A stretch of 64,000 nt of DNA from Staphylococcus edaphicus (GTDB lineage Bacteria > Bacillota > Bacilli > Staphylococcales > Staphylococcaceae), in contig NZ_MRZN01000003.1 of NCBI RefSeq assembly GCF_002614725.1, positions 124,001-188,000 of the forward strand, in the 5' to 3' direction. The position numbers and the translations under genes were made by a program. Shown here piece after piece: positions 27,422 through 36,404 of the stretch; within the stretch, counting starts at the first letter, position 1; every line of letters begins with the position of its first letter. The notes beneath the pieces are model-generated. The model was given only the letters and a program-made list of their open reading frames with translations. It made no database searches and was not told the DNA's origin.

Positions 27422-28198
27422 ATGACAATATATAATCAAGCTATAGAAAGTTATGATGAAAAGATGGCGAAAGATGTCATCATGTTAGCAGGAAGAATAT
27501 TATTAGAGTCTGGTGCTGAAGGTTCTCGCGTGGAAGATACCATGACGCGCATTGCTACGACTTTAGGTCATAAAGAAAGTAATAGCTTTGTTACAAATAC
27601 CGTTATTAATTTCATGTTGCATGATGAATCTTATCCACGTATGTATCGAATTAGAACGCGTGATACTAACCTTCATCGCATTTCACGAACAAACGGTATT
27701 TCTAGACGTTTAGCACTAGGCGATATTTCCTTAGAAGATGCTTTTCAAGAATTGCAAGTTATCTATCAGGAACAAAGTATTAAAAACCACTATCTTTTTT
27801 ACAAATTCATTGCTGCTGCAGTGATATCTGTCAGTTTTTTATATTTACAAGGTGGTCATTTAATTGACGTATTTACAGCATTATTAGCTGGTTCATTAGG
27901 CTATATCGTAGTGGAAATACTACAACAAAAATTACATGCCCAATTTATACCAGAATTTATAGGAGCATTAGTAATTGGATTGGTTACCATTATTGGTCAC
28001 AACCTCATACCCGGAGGTTCTGTAGCTACAATAATCATTGCTGCAGTCATGCCCATTGTTCCTGGCGTGTTAATCACAAACGCAATCCAAGACTTATTCG
28101 GCGGTCATATGTTAATGTTTACCACTAAATCATTAGAGGCACTCGTCACTGCATTTGGCATCGGAGCCGGTGTTAGTACAATACTTATTATATTTTAG
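27422..28198 (+). CDS. ThrE/YjjP-type threonine/serine exporter, large subunit
   Basis: The 258-residue protein begins with a soluble domain of ~115 residues (A-G-R-I-L-L-E-S-G-A-E-G-S-R-V-E-D-T-M, typical of DUF1212/YjjP). About five membrane helices follow, with I-P-E-F-I-G-A-L-V-I-G and P-I-V-P-G-V-L-I-T-N-A. The YjjB-type partner gene follows after about ten bases. Together they form a split ThrE exporter for threonine/serine or dipeptide-like substrates. Confidence 0.87.
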   Translation: MTIYNQAIESYDEKMAKDVIMLAGRILLESGAEGSRVEDTMTRIATTLGHKESNSFVTNTVINFMLHDESYPRMYRIRTRDTNLHRISRTNGISRRLALGDISLEDAFQELQVIYQEQSIKNHYLFYKFIAAAVISVSFLYLQGGHLIDVFTALLAGSLGYIVVEILQQKLHAQFIPEFIGALVIGLVTIIGHNLIPGGSVATIIIAAVMPIVPGVLITNAIQDLFGGHMLMFTTKSLEALVTAFGIGAGVSTILIIF

Positions 28199-28209
28199 GA
28201 GCAATGTCT

Positions 28210-28662
28210 ATGTTTTGGATCTTAAATTTTATATTTAGTTATACTGCTTCCCTCTTCTTCGGCGTTATATTTGATGTTCCAAAACGCCTTTATAATACGG
28301 TAGGTATTGTGGGTGCATGCGGATGGATGGTCTATACAATATTTTTTGATGGTTTAAACACACACACAATATACTCTAGTTTCTTTGGCAGCCTTGCTTT
28401 AGGCTGTTTAAGCCATGTCATGGCACGTTCAAAAAAGGAACCCGTGATTATATTCATGATTCCTGGCATCATTCCACTTGTTCCAGGTGGTCTTGCATTT
28501 GATGCAACTAAGAACCTAGTGTTGTTAGAATTTAGTAAAGCCATTAATACGATGTTAGAAGTAACACTCATTGCAGGTGCCATTGCACTTGGCTTACTTT
28601 TCGCCGATCAAATATCCAAACTTATTATTTCGGGAAAAAAAGTTCGAAAAAAAAGAATATAG
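28210..28662 (+). CDS. ThrE/YjjB-type exporter, small subunit
   Basis: The 150-residue membrane protein has four or five helices and the YjjB/DUF3815 motif F-M-I-P-G-I-I-P-L-V-P-G-G. ATG 28210 is chosen because AGGAG lies eight bases before it; another ATG at 28204 is too close. The pair with the preceding gene mirrors the two halves of single-chain ThrE. Confidence 0.85.
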   Translation: MFWILNFIFSYTASLFFGVIFDVPKRLYNTVGIVGACGWMVYTIFFDGLNTHTIYSSFFGSLALGCLSHVMARSKKEPVIIFMIPGIIPLVPGGLAFDATKNLVLLEFSKAINTMLEVTLIAGAIALGLLFADQISKLIISGKKVRKKRI

Positions 28663-28684
28663 CATTACTGCTAACGCATTAAAG

Positions 28685-28732
28685 TCTGGATGAAACACGT
28701 GCTATGATAAACGTATTTCATCCAGATCTTTT
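28685..28732 (+). terminator. Terminator after the ThrE-type genes
   Basis: TCTGGATGAAA pairs with TTTCATCCAGA, with an inner ACGT/ACGT extension, followed by TCTTTTT. Confidence 0.8.
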
Positions 28733-28771
28733 TCGTTCCTTCCTAAATTTAAAAATATGCACCTTTTTTAA

Positions 28772-30181
28772 TCATTGCATCGTTGATATTTTTTTATTCA
28801 AAAAACTAGCAGGTAAAAACAAACAAATGATAGCAAGCATAGATACTAAAAAGCCCGCATGGTACCCAACCAATATGTTGTGAGCCGTTGTAGGCAGCGT
28901 ATTTATGAAAGTAGCTACAATTGTTGCTATTAATGCTCCGCCAAAGCTAGAACCCAAGTTTTCAATTATATTTATACCAACGCCCGCTTCTGTCAATTGT
29001 TCATTTTTCAATCCTAGATACGCACCACTAGTCAGTGGCAACATGACTCCGCCTACAAAACACCCTCTTAAAAACAAGGCCAATTCAATCCAAATAATAG
29101 AAGAATGCGACGAAACACTGATAAAAGGAATCGTTGAAATTAACACAAAGAAAGCACTGACTAAGACAATGACCTTCGGACCATATTGATCTGTTAGTTT
29201 GCCAATCAAAGGGCGCGTAATCAACATGCCAACACCTTGTGGCATCAACATCAATGCTGCGGATATAGATGTAAAATGAAAAAAGTCTTGAAAAAACAAT
29301 GGCAATATAATCATAGGACCCAAGATGGCGATATTGGATAAAAACAAACCAGAACTTGAAGCCCCAAAATTTCTGTGTTTAAACAAATTAGTAGGTAATA
29401 CTGTATTGTACTGATTACGTCTATTATAAATAATATAACTCACTATAAGCAAAATGCCTATAATCATACTAGTTAACGTTGTGTTATTAACAAAACTCGC
29501 ATATTTTGTTGCTTGGGTTAGTCCGTAAATCATTGTGATACTTATGAGACATAAGTGAAGCATACCAACAATATCTAATGATTTCATTTTATTGAATGGA
29601 CAGAAATGAGGTAACGTTCTCACCATAATAGGAACAGCAATCAATGTAATTAATACATTAATAAAAAAGATCCAACGCCAAGATGACGCGTGAACGATGA
29701 ATCCCCCTATTACAGGACCGAAGATAGGGCCTAATATCATGGGCGTACTAACGATAGCAATCACTCTTCCTATATAAGCTTCTCCTGCTATCTTAATTAA
29801 CATCGTAGACATTAATGTCGTAATGATGCCCGCACTAAATCCTTGAATCAATCTAAATGCGATAAATACAGAAATATTCCAGCTCAAGCCTGTAATAAAT
29901 GATGTGATTCCAAACCCAACCACGGCAGAAATAAAAACATATTTACTATTAAATTGATTCATGAGCCATCCTGAAATGGGAACAGCCATTGCCAGTGCTA
30001 GCAAATAACCTGTGATTCCCCATTGTACCCAGTCCAATGTTGTATGAAATGATGCTGTTAAATCTTTGACTGCTATATTAACCATAGTTGAATCAAGCAT
30101 AGGTGTAATTGCACCAAGCGCAATCGCCCATGCAGCAATGATTATATTTTTAGGCACGGGATTTAGACTGTTATTTTTCAT
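28772..30181 (-). CDS. MFS multidrug transporter, DHA2 (14-helix, EmrB/QacA) type
   Basis: The 469-residue protein has 14 hydrophobic segments. Landmarks are L-D-S-T-M-V-N-I-A in helix 1 (motif D1 region), W-V-Q-W-G-I-T-G-Y, and motif C-like G-P-I-F-G-P-V-I-G-G-F in helix 5, as in drug antiporters. It probably exports amphipathic drugs or lipids using the proton gradient. It is controlled by the MarR gene immediately upstream: its promoter carries two tandem copies of an 18-bp operator. Confidence 0.9.
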   Translation of the reverse strand: MKNNSLNPVPKNIIIAAWAIALGAITPMLDSTMVNIAVKDLTASFHTTLDWVQWGITGYLLALAMAVPISGWLMNQFNSKYVFISAVVGFGITSFITGLSWNISVFIAFRLIQGFSAGIITTLMSTMLIKIAGEAYIGRVIAIVSTPMILGPIFGPVIGGFIVHASSWRWIFFINVLITLIAVPIMVRTLPHFCPFNKMKSLDIVGMLHLCLISITMIYGLTQATKYASFVNNTTLTSMIIGILLIVSYIIYNRRNQYNTVLPTNLFKHRNFGASSSGLFLSNIAILGPMIILPLFFQDFFHFTSISAALMLMPQGVGMLITRPLIGKLTDQYGPKVIVLVSAFFVLISTIPFISVSSHSSIIWIELALFLRGCFVGGVMLPLTSGAYLGLKNEQLTEAGVGINIIENLGSSFGGALIATIVATFINTLPTTAHNILVGYHAGFLVSMLAIICLFLPASFLNKKISTMQ

Positions 30182-30195
30182 AATAGATACTCCTT

Positions 30196-30246
30196 TTGTT
30201 TCCTCGTCAACAAAATATTACAACCTTATTGTTTCCTTGTCAACAA
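30196..30246 (-). promoter_or_regulatory. Promoter of the MFS pump with two tandem MarR-type operators
   Basis: On the minus strand, TTGACA (30243-30238), a 17-base spacer and TAATAT (30220-30215) form a strong SigA promoter. TTGTTGACAAGGAAACAA (30246-30229) covers the -35. TTGTTGACGAGGAAACAA (30213-30196) lies just after the -10. Centres are 33 bp apart, about three turns of DNA. Binding by the MarR protein would block polymerase. Confidence 0.8.
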
Positions 30247-30292
30247 TAAAAGCTAGGTTCCACTCTATACTTAGATTGGAACCTAGCTTTTA
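30247..30292 (-). terminator. Terminator after the marR-type gene
   Basis: A perfect 16-bp stem (TAAAAGCTAGGTTCCA with its complement) with a 14-base loop lies directly upstream of the MFS promoter. It separates the regulator and pump transcripts. Confidence 0.8.
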
Positions 30293-30385
30293 TTTGTAGC
30301 ATTTGTCACTGTTATCATTCAATGGTTGTACTTTCCATGGCATCCTTTGCCTATTCCATTTAGGACACTTACGCACCGCTTGTGT

Positions 30386-30847
30386 TTAATGTTGTTCTTG
30401 TTTTTGGATTTCAACGTCTAAATGATCATTATAAAGTTTCAAGAAGGATAACATTGCATCATATTGTTCATTAGATATTTGATTAAATACTTCTTGATCG
30501 CGTGCACGAAATTCTTTATGTAATTGTTCATGAACATGAAACGCTTCTTGTCCTTTATCTGTTAATTTAAAGTAAATTTCTTTTTTGTTCATAGGATTTT
30601 GGTAACTATAAATTGCATTTTTTTTAATTAATTTTTTAGTGAGCTTACTAATTGCGCCTCTAGTCATAAATAATGTTTTAGACAATTGGCTCACGTTTGG
30701 CTGTTCACTATGTTGTATTGCTTCTATACAATGCACTTCAGTAGAAGTATAGTCGTTTAACCTTGCTTCCATAATCGGTTTGTTTAACCAAACAATTTTG
30801 TCATATAAAGTTCTAATATTGTTTAATAACCGTTCTTCTTTATTCAT
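30386..30847 (-). CDS. MarR family transcriptional regulator
   Basis: The 153-residue winged-helix protein has a recognition helix in M-T-R-G-A-I-S-K-L-T-K-K-L and a wing S-Y-Q-N-P-M-N-K-K-E-I-Y. These are typical MarR repressors that bind as dimers and release on ligand. GGAGG is placed seven bases before ATG 30847. It is encoded just upstream of the DHA2 pump on the same strand, so it most likely represses that pump. I saw no copy of the pump operator before its own gene. Confidence 0.9.
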   Translation of the reverse strand: MNKEERLLNNIRTLYDKIVWLNKPIMEARLNDYTSTEVHCIEAIQHSEQPNVSQLSKTLFMTRGAISKLTKKLIKKNAIYSYQNPMNKKEIYFKLTDKGQEAFHVHEQLHKEFRARDQEVFNQISNEQYDAMLSFLKLYNDHLDVEIQKQEQH

Positions 30848-30958
30848 AACATAACCTCCTATTTACTTTGGCTTAATTGCGTATCACTTTAAATTTTATT
30901 ATGAACAAAAACCCTTTTAAATAAAAGTGTTTTCTAATGCAAAGAGAATCCAATAAAT

Positions 30959-30998
30959 TAAAAAAGCGGAGAGATAACCATATTAGGATATCCCTCCG
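30959..30998 (-). terminator. Terminator after the amino-acid permease gene
   Basis: CGGAGAGATA (30967-30976) pairs with TATCCCTCCG (30989-30998) with one mismatch, followed by CTTTTTT on the minus strand. Confidence 0.75.
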
Positions 30999-31062
30999 AT
31001 GTATATAATAACCATATTTATTTTTACATGTTTTGTACATATATCATTTTAAATAAAGCGGA

Positions 31063-32547
31063 TTATTTCGTTTGTTCTGACTTGTTTTCATTTATTAAAT
31101 CTACAATGTCATCTTCTGAACGGTTTAATATCAATTTACTCAACTTATCATTATCCATACGTTTTAATTTTGGATAACGAACGATAAAGAAAATGAGTCC
31201 AATCACTAGCCAACTACCTAATGCAATATATGAAGGTGCCGAAAGTGATGCTGGCGAACCAGGCACTAATAATAATAGTAAGAAGATAAATGAAACGATG
31301 GTCCCTAGAATAGCAAATGTTTTATAAATAGGTCCATACGTATTACTTGATTTATCATAACTGAATAACTTGGCTGCTGATAGACAAGTTATGAAATACG
31401 CGATTGATACGCCTGTTGATGACATATCAACAATCCAAGTAAGTGCCGTACGACCTAACCATGGCGCAATTAATGTAATGGCTACTAAGAAAATAATTGC
31501 TATATAAGGTGTCTTATATTTTTTATGCAATTTGCTAAATACAGACGGCATAATACCTGAACGACCCATCGAGAACAAGAGACGGCTTGAACTCATTAAG
31601 AACCCATTTAAGCCAGTAAATATCCCCATAATAATTGCAATTGCTAATACTGCTAAACCAATATAGCCAAATGCTTCTTGCGTCACTGCACCTGTTAGCC
31701 ACAAGTTACCATTTAAACTAGTTGACGTTGTGCCTAACCAACCCGTATATAAAATCATTAATACATAAGTAACAGCAGCTGCTAATAAACTATATACAAT
31801 TAATTTAAATGTTTTATTAGGTGAAAAATCAAATTCTTCTGCCGTTTGTGGTATATTATCAAATCCTACATATGCCCACGGTGCCACTGCCACAATCATA
31901 ATTATGGAAGTAAACCAACCCTCTTTCTCGTTGGTTAATGGTTGTAAATTTTCTAAAGAGAAATTACCTCCAAAGAACGAGCCAAAGAACAATAATAATA
32001 TTGTAATAACCATTGCTACACAGAAATAATATTGTAATGATCCTGAAACGCTAGCACCTTTAATAGCTATAAACATAAATATGATAAGTAATAATGATGC
32101 AATGAGAATTTCAGTAATATACACATCCCATCCTGCAATGGTATATAATTTTCCTGTTTCCAATATATCTGGTAGTAAAAATTTAATTAACAAACTAAAC
32201 GCAGTAGCATTTAATGCAACTACACATATGTAACCAAAAGTTAAAAACCATGATGAGAAGAAACTAACATATCTTCCAAATCCTAAAAAACTAAACGCAA
32301 ATGCGCCACCTGAAACTGGGAAACGTTCAACTAATGCACCATAACTTACTGCAATAAGTATCATTAACAACGCACCAATCACAATACCAATCGCAGCCGC
32401 AATCGGGCCTGATTGTCCAATCCAGTCACCTGGTAGAATAAATGCGCCCCAACCTATACATGATCCATAAGCAATCGCCCACACAAATTTTTCAGATAGG
32501 TTTTTCTTTAAATCTCCTCTATCTACTTGCTGATTATTTTGACTCAT
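31063..32547 (-). CDS. APC family amino acid permease
   Basis: The 494-residue protein has twelve or more helices with the APC superfamily start (G-S-C-I-G-W-G-A-F-I-L-P-G-D, helix 1 unwound region), P-V-S-G-G-A-F-A-F and V-A-P-W-A-Y-V-G-F-D-N-I-P-Q. The substrate is an amino acid or related amine, not predictable. ATG 32547 is chosen because AGGTG lies nine bases upstream. It is monocistronic. Confidence 0.9.
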   Translation of the reverse strand: MSQNNQQVDRGDLKKNLSEKFVWAIAYGSCIGWGAFILPGDWIGQSGPIAAAIGIVIGALLMILIAVSYGALVERFPVSGGAFAFSFLGFGRYVSFFSSWFLTFGYICVVALNATAFSLLIKFLLPDILETGKLYTIAGWDVYITEILIASLLLIIFMFIAIKGASVSGSLQYYFCVAMVITILLLFFGSFFGGNFSLENLQPLTNEKEGWFTSIIMIVAVAPWAYVGFDNIPQTAEEFDFSPNKTFKLIVYSLLAAAVTYVLMILYTGWLGTTSTSLNGNLWLTGAVTQEAFGYIGLAVLAIAIIMGIFTGLNGFLMSSSRLLFSMGRSGIMPSVFSKLHKKYKTPYIAIIFLVAITLIAPWLGRTALTWIVDMSSTGVSIAYFITCLSAAKLFSYDKSSNTYGPIYKTFAILGTIVSFIFLLLLLVPGSPASLSAPSYIALGSWLVIGLIFFIVRYPKLKRMDNDKLSKLILNRSEDDIVDLINENKSEQTK

Positions 32548-32609
32548 AAAAAAATTCACCTCATGGAGTGTATTATACCCACAAGATGAATTCTATAACA
32601 ATTATAAAT

Positions 32610-32975
32610 TTATATTTTGAATGTACCAATTACCAACATTAACCAACCTACGATAAACAGTACGCCTCCAATTGGCGTAATCGCACCAAGTATACGAATT
32701 TGTGTCAGTGCTAATATATATAATGAACCACTAAAAAATACGATACCAAAGAACAATAGCCAACCTGCCCAATTCACACTAATTGATGTAGTTCCGCTAA
32801 TGATACCAATCGCTAGTAACCCTAGGCCATGATACATTTGATATGTTGTTGCTTTTTCCCATACTGATAAATATTTAGCGGATAGTTTGTTTTCTAATCC
32901 ATGTGCACCAAATGCGCCTGTACCTACAGCCATCATAGCATTTAGTGCACCTAAAATAATAAATACTTTCATCAT
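32610..32975 (-). CDS. DUF423 (YwdK) membrane protein
   Basis: The 121-residue protein has four helices and the family signature [10 protein letters not shown] plus Y-Q-M-Y-H-G-L. The function is unknown. It is last in the ung-ywdI-ywdK cluster, the same order as in Bacillus. Confidence 0.88.
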   Translation of the reverse strand: MMKVFIILGALNAMMAVGTGAFGAHGLENKLSAKYLSVWEKATTYQMYHGLGLLAIGIISGTTSISVNWAGWLLFFGIVFFSGSLYILALTQIRILGAITPIGGVLFIVGWLMLVIGTFKI

Positions 32976-33008
32976 GATTTATTCATTTCCTTTACTATTT
33001 AAAATTCT

Positions 33009-33374
33009 TTAAAAATCAAAAATGGAGTCACCATTACCTACTTCATCATCTGTAACTAGTTTATTAGCAGTTAATGATGTATTCGTTGTCGTACTTGGCG
33101 AAGAAACATCCGAAACTTTTCCACCCATTGCACGTATTTCATCTTCAGAAACGCCTTGTGTCGCTGGGGAATTCTGTGGTTTAGTTGCTTTAAAAGAAGA
33201 TGACACATTAAAACTGTTATCACTATAGACCTGTTTTGTAGATGAGGTATGACTCACTAATGACGTTAAAGTATGAATCGCATAAATATGTTTTTCAAAC
33301 TCAGCATTACTATTTGCTTCATCTGCTTGAACTAATTCTTGTTCAATTAATTGAATGATTTTATCTTTTTCCAT
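33009..33374 (-). CDS. YwdI-like DUF5327 protein
   Basis: The 121-residue acidic soluble protein has an N-terminal helix (I-I-Q-L-I-E-Q-E-L-V-Q-A) and a long Ser/Thr/Asn-rich, probably disordered middle. It ends G-N-G-D-S-I-F-D-F. It begins three bases after the stop of ung. The gene order ung-ywdI-ywdK supports the call; the function is unknown. Confidence 0.78.
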   Translation of the reverse strand: MEKDKIIQLIEQELVQADEANSNAEFEKHIYAIHTLTSLVSHTSSTKQVYSDNSFNVSSSFKATKPQNSPATQGVSEDEIRAMGGKVSDVSSPSTTTNTSLTANKLVTDDEVGNGDSIFDF

Positions 33375-33377
33375 TTT

Positions 33378-34034
33378 TTAAACCTCACTCTCACACCAAT
33401 TCACAGGTTGCTTACCGATTGTTTGTAAATATGCATTTGCCTGCGAATAAGGCTTAGAACCGAAGAATCCTCTATAAGCTGATAACGGACTAGGATGTGG
33501 TGATTGTATAACGTGATGCTTCGATGTATCGATTAATTTAATTTTTTGCTGTGCAGGTTTCCCCCATAATATAAACACCACATGCGTTAAATGTTTTGAC
33601 ACAGCCTGTATCACTTCGTCAGTGAAAGTCTCCCACCCAATATTTTTATGCGAATGTGCCTCTCCTTGACGAACCGTCAAGACTGTATTTAATAATAATA
33701 CGCCTTCACGTGCCCAATCTTGTAAATGTGGTGAGTTTCTCACACATCCAATATCATCTTCAAGTTCTTTATACATATTTCGTAAAGAGGGCGGGAATTT
33801 CGCATCTGGTTGTACAGAAAACGCTAAACCATGTGCTTGGTTCGGTCCATGATAAGGATCTTGTCCTAAGATAACCACTTTCACTTGTTCAAATGGTGTT
33901 AAATCGAAAGCTTGATAAATATTCTCTCTATCTGGATAAATAATTTCTGTTGTATACTCTTTCTCTAAAAAATCGTGCATGGCACTAAAATCATGTCGCG
34001 TCGTTATTTCATGAAAAACATCCGACCATTCCAT
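33378..34034 (-). CDS. ung: Uracil-DNA glycosylase
   Basis: The 218-residue family 1 UDG removes uracil from DNA. Seen: the catalytic water-activating motif G-Q-D-P-Y-H-G-P (Asp59), [11 protein letters not shown], and the DNA-intercalation loop [11 protein letters not shown]. It is the first gene of a small operon with YwdI- and YwdK-like genes. Confidence 0.97.
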   Translation of the reverse strand: MEWSDVFHEITTRHDFSAMHDFLEKEYTTEIIYPDRENIYQAFDLTPFEQVKVVILGQDPYHGPNQAHGLAFSVQPDAKFPPSLRNMYKELEDDIGCVRNSPHLQDWAREGVLLLNTVLTVRQGEAHSHKNIGWETFTDEVIQAVSKHLTHVVFILWGKPAQQKIKLIDTSKHHVIQSPHPSPLSAYRGFFGSKPYSQANAYLQTIGKQPVNWCESEV

Positions 34035-34097
34035 ATACCGCTCACCTCATTGATATAATAACATATAAAGTGTTACTTTCTCTAAGAGATTAGTAAC

Positions 34098-34127
34098 CTT
34101 ATGCATAAGCTTTGCTCAGGTATTCCT
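34098..34127 (+). repeat. Half unit of the double-hairpin repeat
   Basis: CTTATGCATAAGCTTTGCTC followed by AGGTATTCCT matches the second half of the 1208-1720 units, with two or three substitutions. The first (GTGG) hairpin is absent. It lies in the ung-pdxK divergent region. Confidence 0.7.
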
Positions 34128-34282
34128 TTTTTATTCCTTCATGTCTATGATTAAGCTACATTGTGTTAAGGTAAAATTTTTCTTAAATTCCACATGACAC
34201 AACTCTATTTTAAAGCTCTTTATTTAGAATACTCGACAAACGTGATATGATATATTCAAAAGATATTTAGGAGTGAAATTCC

Positions 34283-35113
34283 ATGGCATTGAAAAAAACA
34301 TTGACCATTGCCGGTTCAGATACAAGTGCTGGTGCAGGCATGCAAGCCGATTTAAAAACTTTCCAAGAATTAGGTACATACGGTATTGTAGCGCTAACTT
34401 CAATCGTCACTATGGATAAGCAATCGTGGTCTCATGATGTTACACCGATTCCATTTGATGTATTCGAAAAACAATTAGAAACAGCCATTTCCATTGGCCC
34501 GGACGCTGTGAAAACAGGTATGTTAGGTACACAAAAAATTATTAAACGTGCTGGCGAAGCCTACGTTGAATCTGGTGCAAATTATTTTGTAGTAGATCCA
34601 GTCATGGTATGTAAAGGGGAAAATGAAGTACTCAATCCTGGTAATACCGATGCAATGATTGAATATTTACTACCAAAAGCTACAGTCGTAACACCAAACT
34701 TATTTGAAGCTGGACAATTAGCTAATTTAGGCACATTAAAATCTATTGAAGATATGAAAAATGCCGCTAAAATCATCCATCAACAAGGTGCTAAACACGT
34801 TATTATTAAAGGTGGTAAAGCATTAGATCAAGATAAATCTTATGACTTATACTATGATGGAAAAAACTTCTATCAATTAACTACTGACATGTTCCAACAA
34901 AGTTATAATCACGGAGCTGGTTGTACATTTGCTGCTGCTACAACTGCATATTTAGCAAATGGAAAATCTCCGAAAGAAGCTGTCATTGCTGCTAAAGCTT
35001 TTGTTGCTTCTGCAATTAAAAACGGTTGGAAAATGAATGACTTCGTTGGTCCAGTTGACCATGGTGCCTATAATCGTATAGAACATATCGATGTAGAAGT
35101 TACAGAAGTTTAA
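34283..35113 (+). CDS. pdxK: Pyridoxal kinase, ThiD-like dual-cysteine type
   Basis: The 276-residue ribokinase-fold protein resembles HMP kinase ThiD (I-A-G-S-D-T-S-A-G-A-G-M-Q-A-D-L-K-T-F). However, it has Cys110 in V-M-V-C-K-G and Cys214 in N-H-G-A-G-C-T-F. These are the same residue numbers as the two cysteines of the S. aureus pyridoxal kinase that uses a dual-Cys relay. It therefore most likely phosphorylates pyridoxal for PLP salvage, and perhaps HMP as well. No thi genes are adjacent. It is monocistronic with a strong terminator. Confidence 0.88.
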   Translation: MALKKTLTIAGSDTSAGAGMQADLKTFQELGTYGIVALTSIVTMDKQSWSHDVTPIPFDVFEKQLETAISIGPDAVKTGMLGTQKIIKRAGEAYVESGANYFVVDPVMVCKGENEVLNPGNTDAMIEYLLPKATVVTPNLFEAGQLANLGTLKSIEDMKNAAKIIHQQGAKHVIIKGGKALDQDKSYDLYYDGKNFYQLTTDMFQQSYNHGAGCTFAAATTAYLANGKSPKEAVIAAKAFVASAIKNGWKMNDFVGPVDHGAYNRIEHIDVEVTEV

Positions 35114-35132
35114 TCAATAAAAGTTTCAATAA

Positions 35133-35171
35133 AAAGCACGTCGTTATCACATATTGATAACGACGTGCTTT
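35133..35171. terminator. Bidirectional terminator between pdxK and the IsaB-like gene
   Basis: AAAGCACGTCGTTATC pairs perfectly with GATAACGACGTGCTTT across a seven-base loop. Confidence 0.88.
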
Positions 35172-35190
35172 AATTTGTTAAACATTTCTA

Positions 35191-35700
35191 TTAAGAAAGG
35201 GTTGCACTTTTCACGTAACCATCACTTACATAAAATACAATGTGACCTTTTCCTACATCATATCCATATAAGCCATCACCTTTTGCTTTTTTCTCACCAT
35301 TCATAGGTTCTTGATACTTATAATTTTGACCATATTGCACACGTATGTCTTTAAAACTTACTGCTTTATTTTGAATGTCAAAGGCTACATTATTTGCTTT
35401 GTTTCCATCAACTTGTTGGAATTTTTGATCATATAGTGTTTTAGTTGCTGTGTTAGATTCGTATTTGCCATTAACTTTAATACCATTAAATTCTACATTG
35501 CCTGCTTTCAGACCATTATAAAAAGCTTGATCTAATACAAAATCTCCACCTTTTGAAGTATAACCATTATACTCATACCAAGGTTGCGTCGTTGCTGCTT
35601 GTGCTTGACTGTGTGATACGCCTTCATTAGAAACGCTTATGCCTAATGCAGTCCCAAATACAATACTACCAGCTACAAAAGTCTTTGCTATCTTATTCAT
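35191..35700 (-). CDS. isaB: IsaB-like secreted antigen
   Basis: The 169-residue secreted protein has a signal peptide (M-N-K-I-A-K-T-F-V-A then hydrophobic, cleavage near A-Q-A-A-T, ~residue 36). The mature part carries the IsaB pattern Y-E-Y-N-G-Y, F-V-L-D-Q-A-F, V-E-F-N-G-I-K and F-K-D-I-R-V-Q-Y-G. S. aureus IsaB is an immunodominant surface/secreted protein able to bind nucleic acid and linked to evasion of autophagy. Identity to it is moderate, so this may be an IsaB paralogue. Confidence 0.8.
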   Translation of the reverse strand: MNKIAKTFVAGSIVFGTALGISVSNEGVSHSQAQAATTQPWYEYNGYTSKGGDFVLDQAFYNGLKAGNVEFNGIKVNGKYESNTATKTLYDQKFQQVDGNKANNVAFDIQNKAVSFKDIRVQYGQNYKYQEPMNGEKKAKGDGLYGYDVGKGHIVFYVSDGYVKSATLS

Positions 35701-35978
35701 TCTGTATCACTCCACTTAAAATTTTTGAATCATATTACGATTCAATTACAATATTACAAAAATATTTCTAAAAGTGCAAATTTAAACTAAATACACAATA
35801 TACTATTCTAAATTTTAAATGGTTAAAACATTAAGGTAGCCTTTTATTAGTCAAAAAATTAATTTTGAATTATGATACGACGTTAGACTGATAAAAAGTT
35901 GATACCGTAGACTCATGTATTCTACATATATTTCTATTATTATATGTAGTGTAGAGAGATGAAGGAGGGAAACACAAC

Positions 35979-36149
35979 ATGATTATCTACAAACAAGCTT
36001 TTGAAAATGGTAACCCCATATATGAAATTATCACCAAGACTTTCAAAACAATTTCTGTTAAATTCGATGAAAGCTTCAACAAGAATGAATTATATAAGTT
36101 ACTCTCTCTACTAGAAAATGACGTCGATAATATGAAATTAAGTTATTAG
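35979..36149 (+). CDS. vraX: VraX, cell-wall-stress small protein
   Basis: The 56-residue protein (ATG 35979, AAGGAGG ten bases before, stop TAG 36147) begins M-I-I-Y-K-Q and contains P-I-Y-E-I-I-T-K-T-F and E-L-Y-K-L-L-S-L-L-E-N-D-V-D. This matches S. aureus VraX closely. VraX is among the genes most strongly induced by cell-wall antibiotics, and the S. aureus protein is secreted and binds complement C1q. It has no classical signal peptide. A structured region follows the gene. It is easily missed because of its size. Confidence 0.9.
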   Translation: MIIYKQAFENGNPIYEIITKTFKTISVKFDESFNKNELYKLLSLLENDVDNMKLSY

Positions 36150-36250
36150 ACTCATTTTCAACTCATCGAAGATTATACAGAAGATGCAATAAATTGAATT
36201 CAGAAGAAACGATATACAATTAACTCCCCTTATTAAGAAATATGAAGTTA

Positions 36251-36404
36251 CAAAGTATGCTTAAGTTGTCCCCTTAACCATACTTTGAAAAACACATCCC
36301 TATAAACACACACCCATAGTGGTACACAGTTAGACAAAGATTGTCCCCTTTGTTTGCTTGGAGAGTAACCTCGAAGCAGTTCTAACTGATGTACCACTCT
36401 TTTT
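36251..36404 (+). ncRNA. Candidate structured RNA with two UUGUCCCC loops
   Basis: Downstream of vraX. Hairpin A: CAAAGTATG (36251-36259) with CATACTTTG (36279-36287), loop region carrying TTGTCCCC (36266-36273). Domain B is a three-way junction. Its outer stem is AGTGGTAC and AGTTAGA (36318-36334) with TCTAACT and GTACCACT (36381-36398). Arm 1 is ACAAAG/CTTTGT (36334-36353), whose loop again shows TTGTCCCC (36341-36348). Arm 2 is GCTTGGAG/CTCGAAGC (36356-36377). CTTTTT follows at 36399-36404. Repeated C-rich loops are typical of staphylococcal sRNAs that bind Shine-Dalgarno sequences. It could be an independent sRNA or the vraX 3' UTR. Confidence 0.6.

Noticed and set aside
36251-36287. Simple terminator for vraX
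   Set aside because: The hairpin is followed by A residues, not T residues, so it is treated as part of the structured RNA instead.
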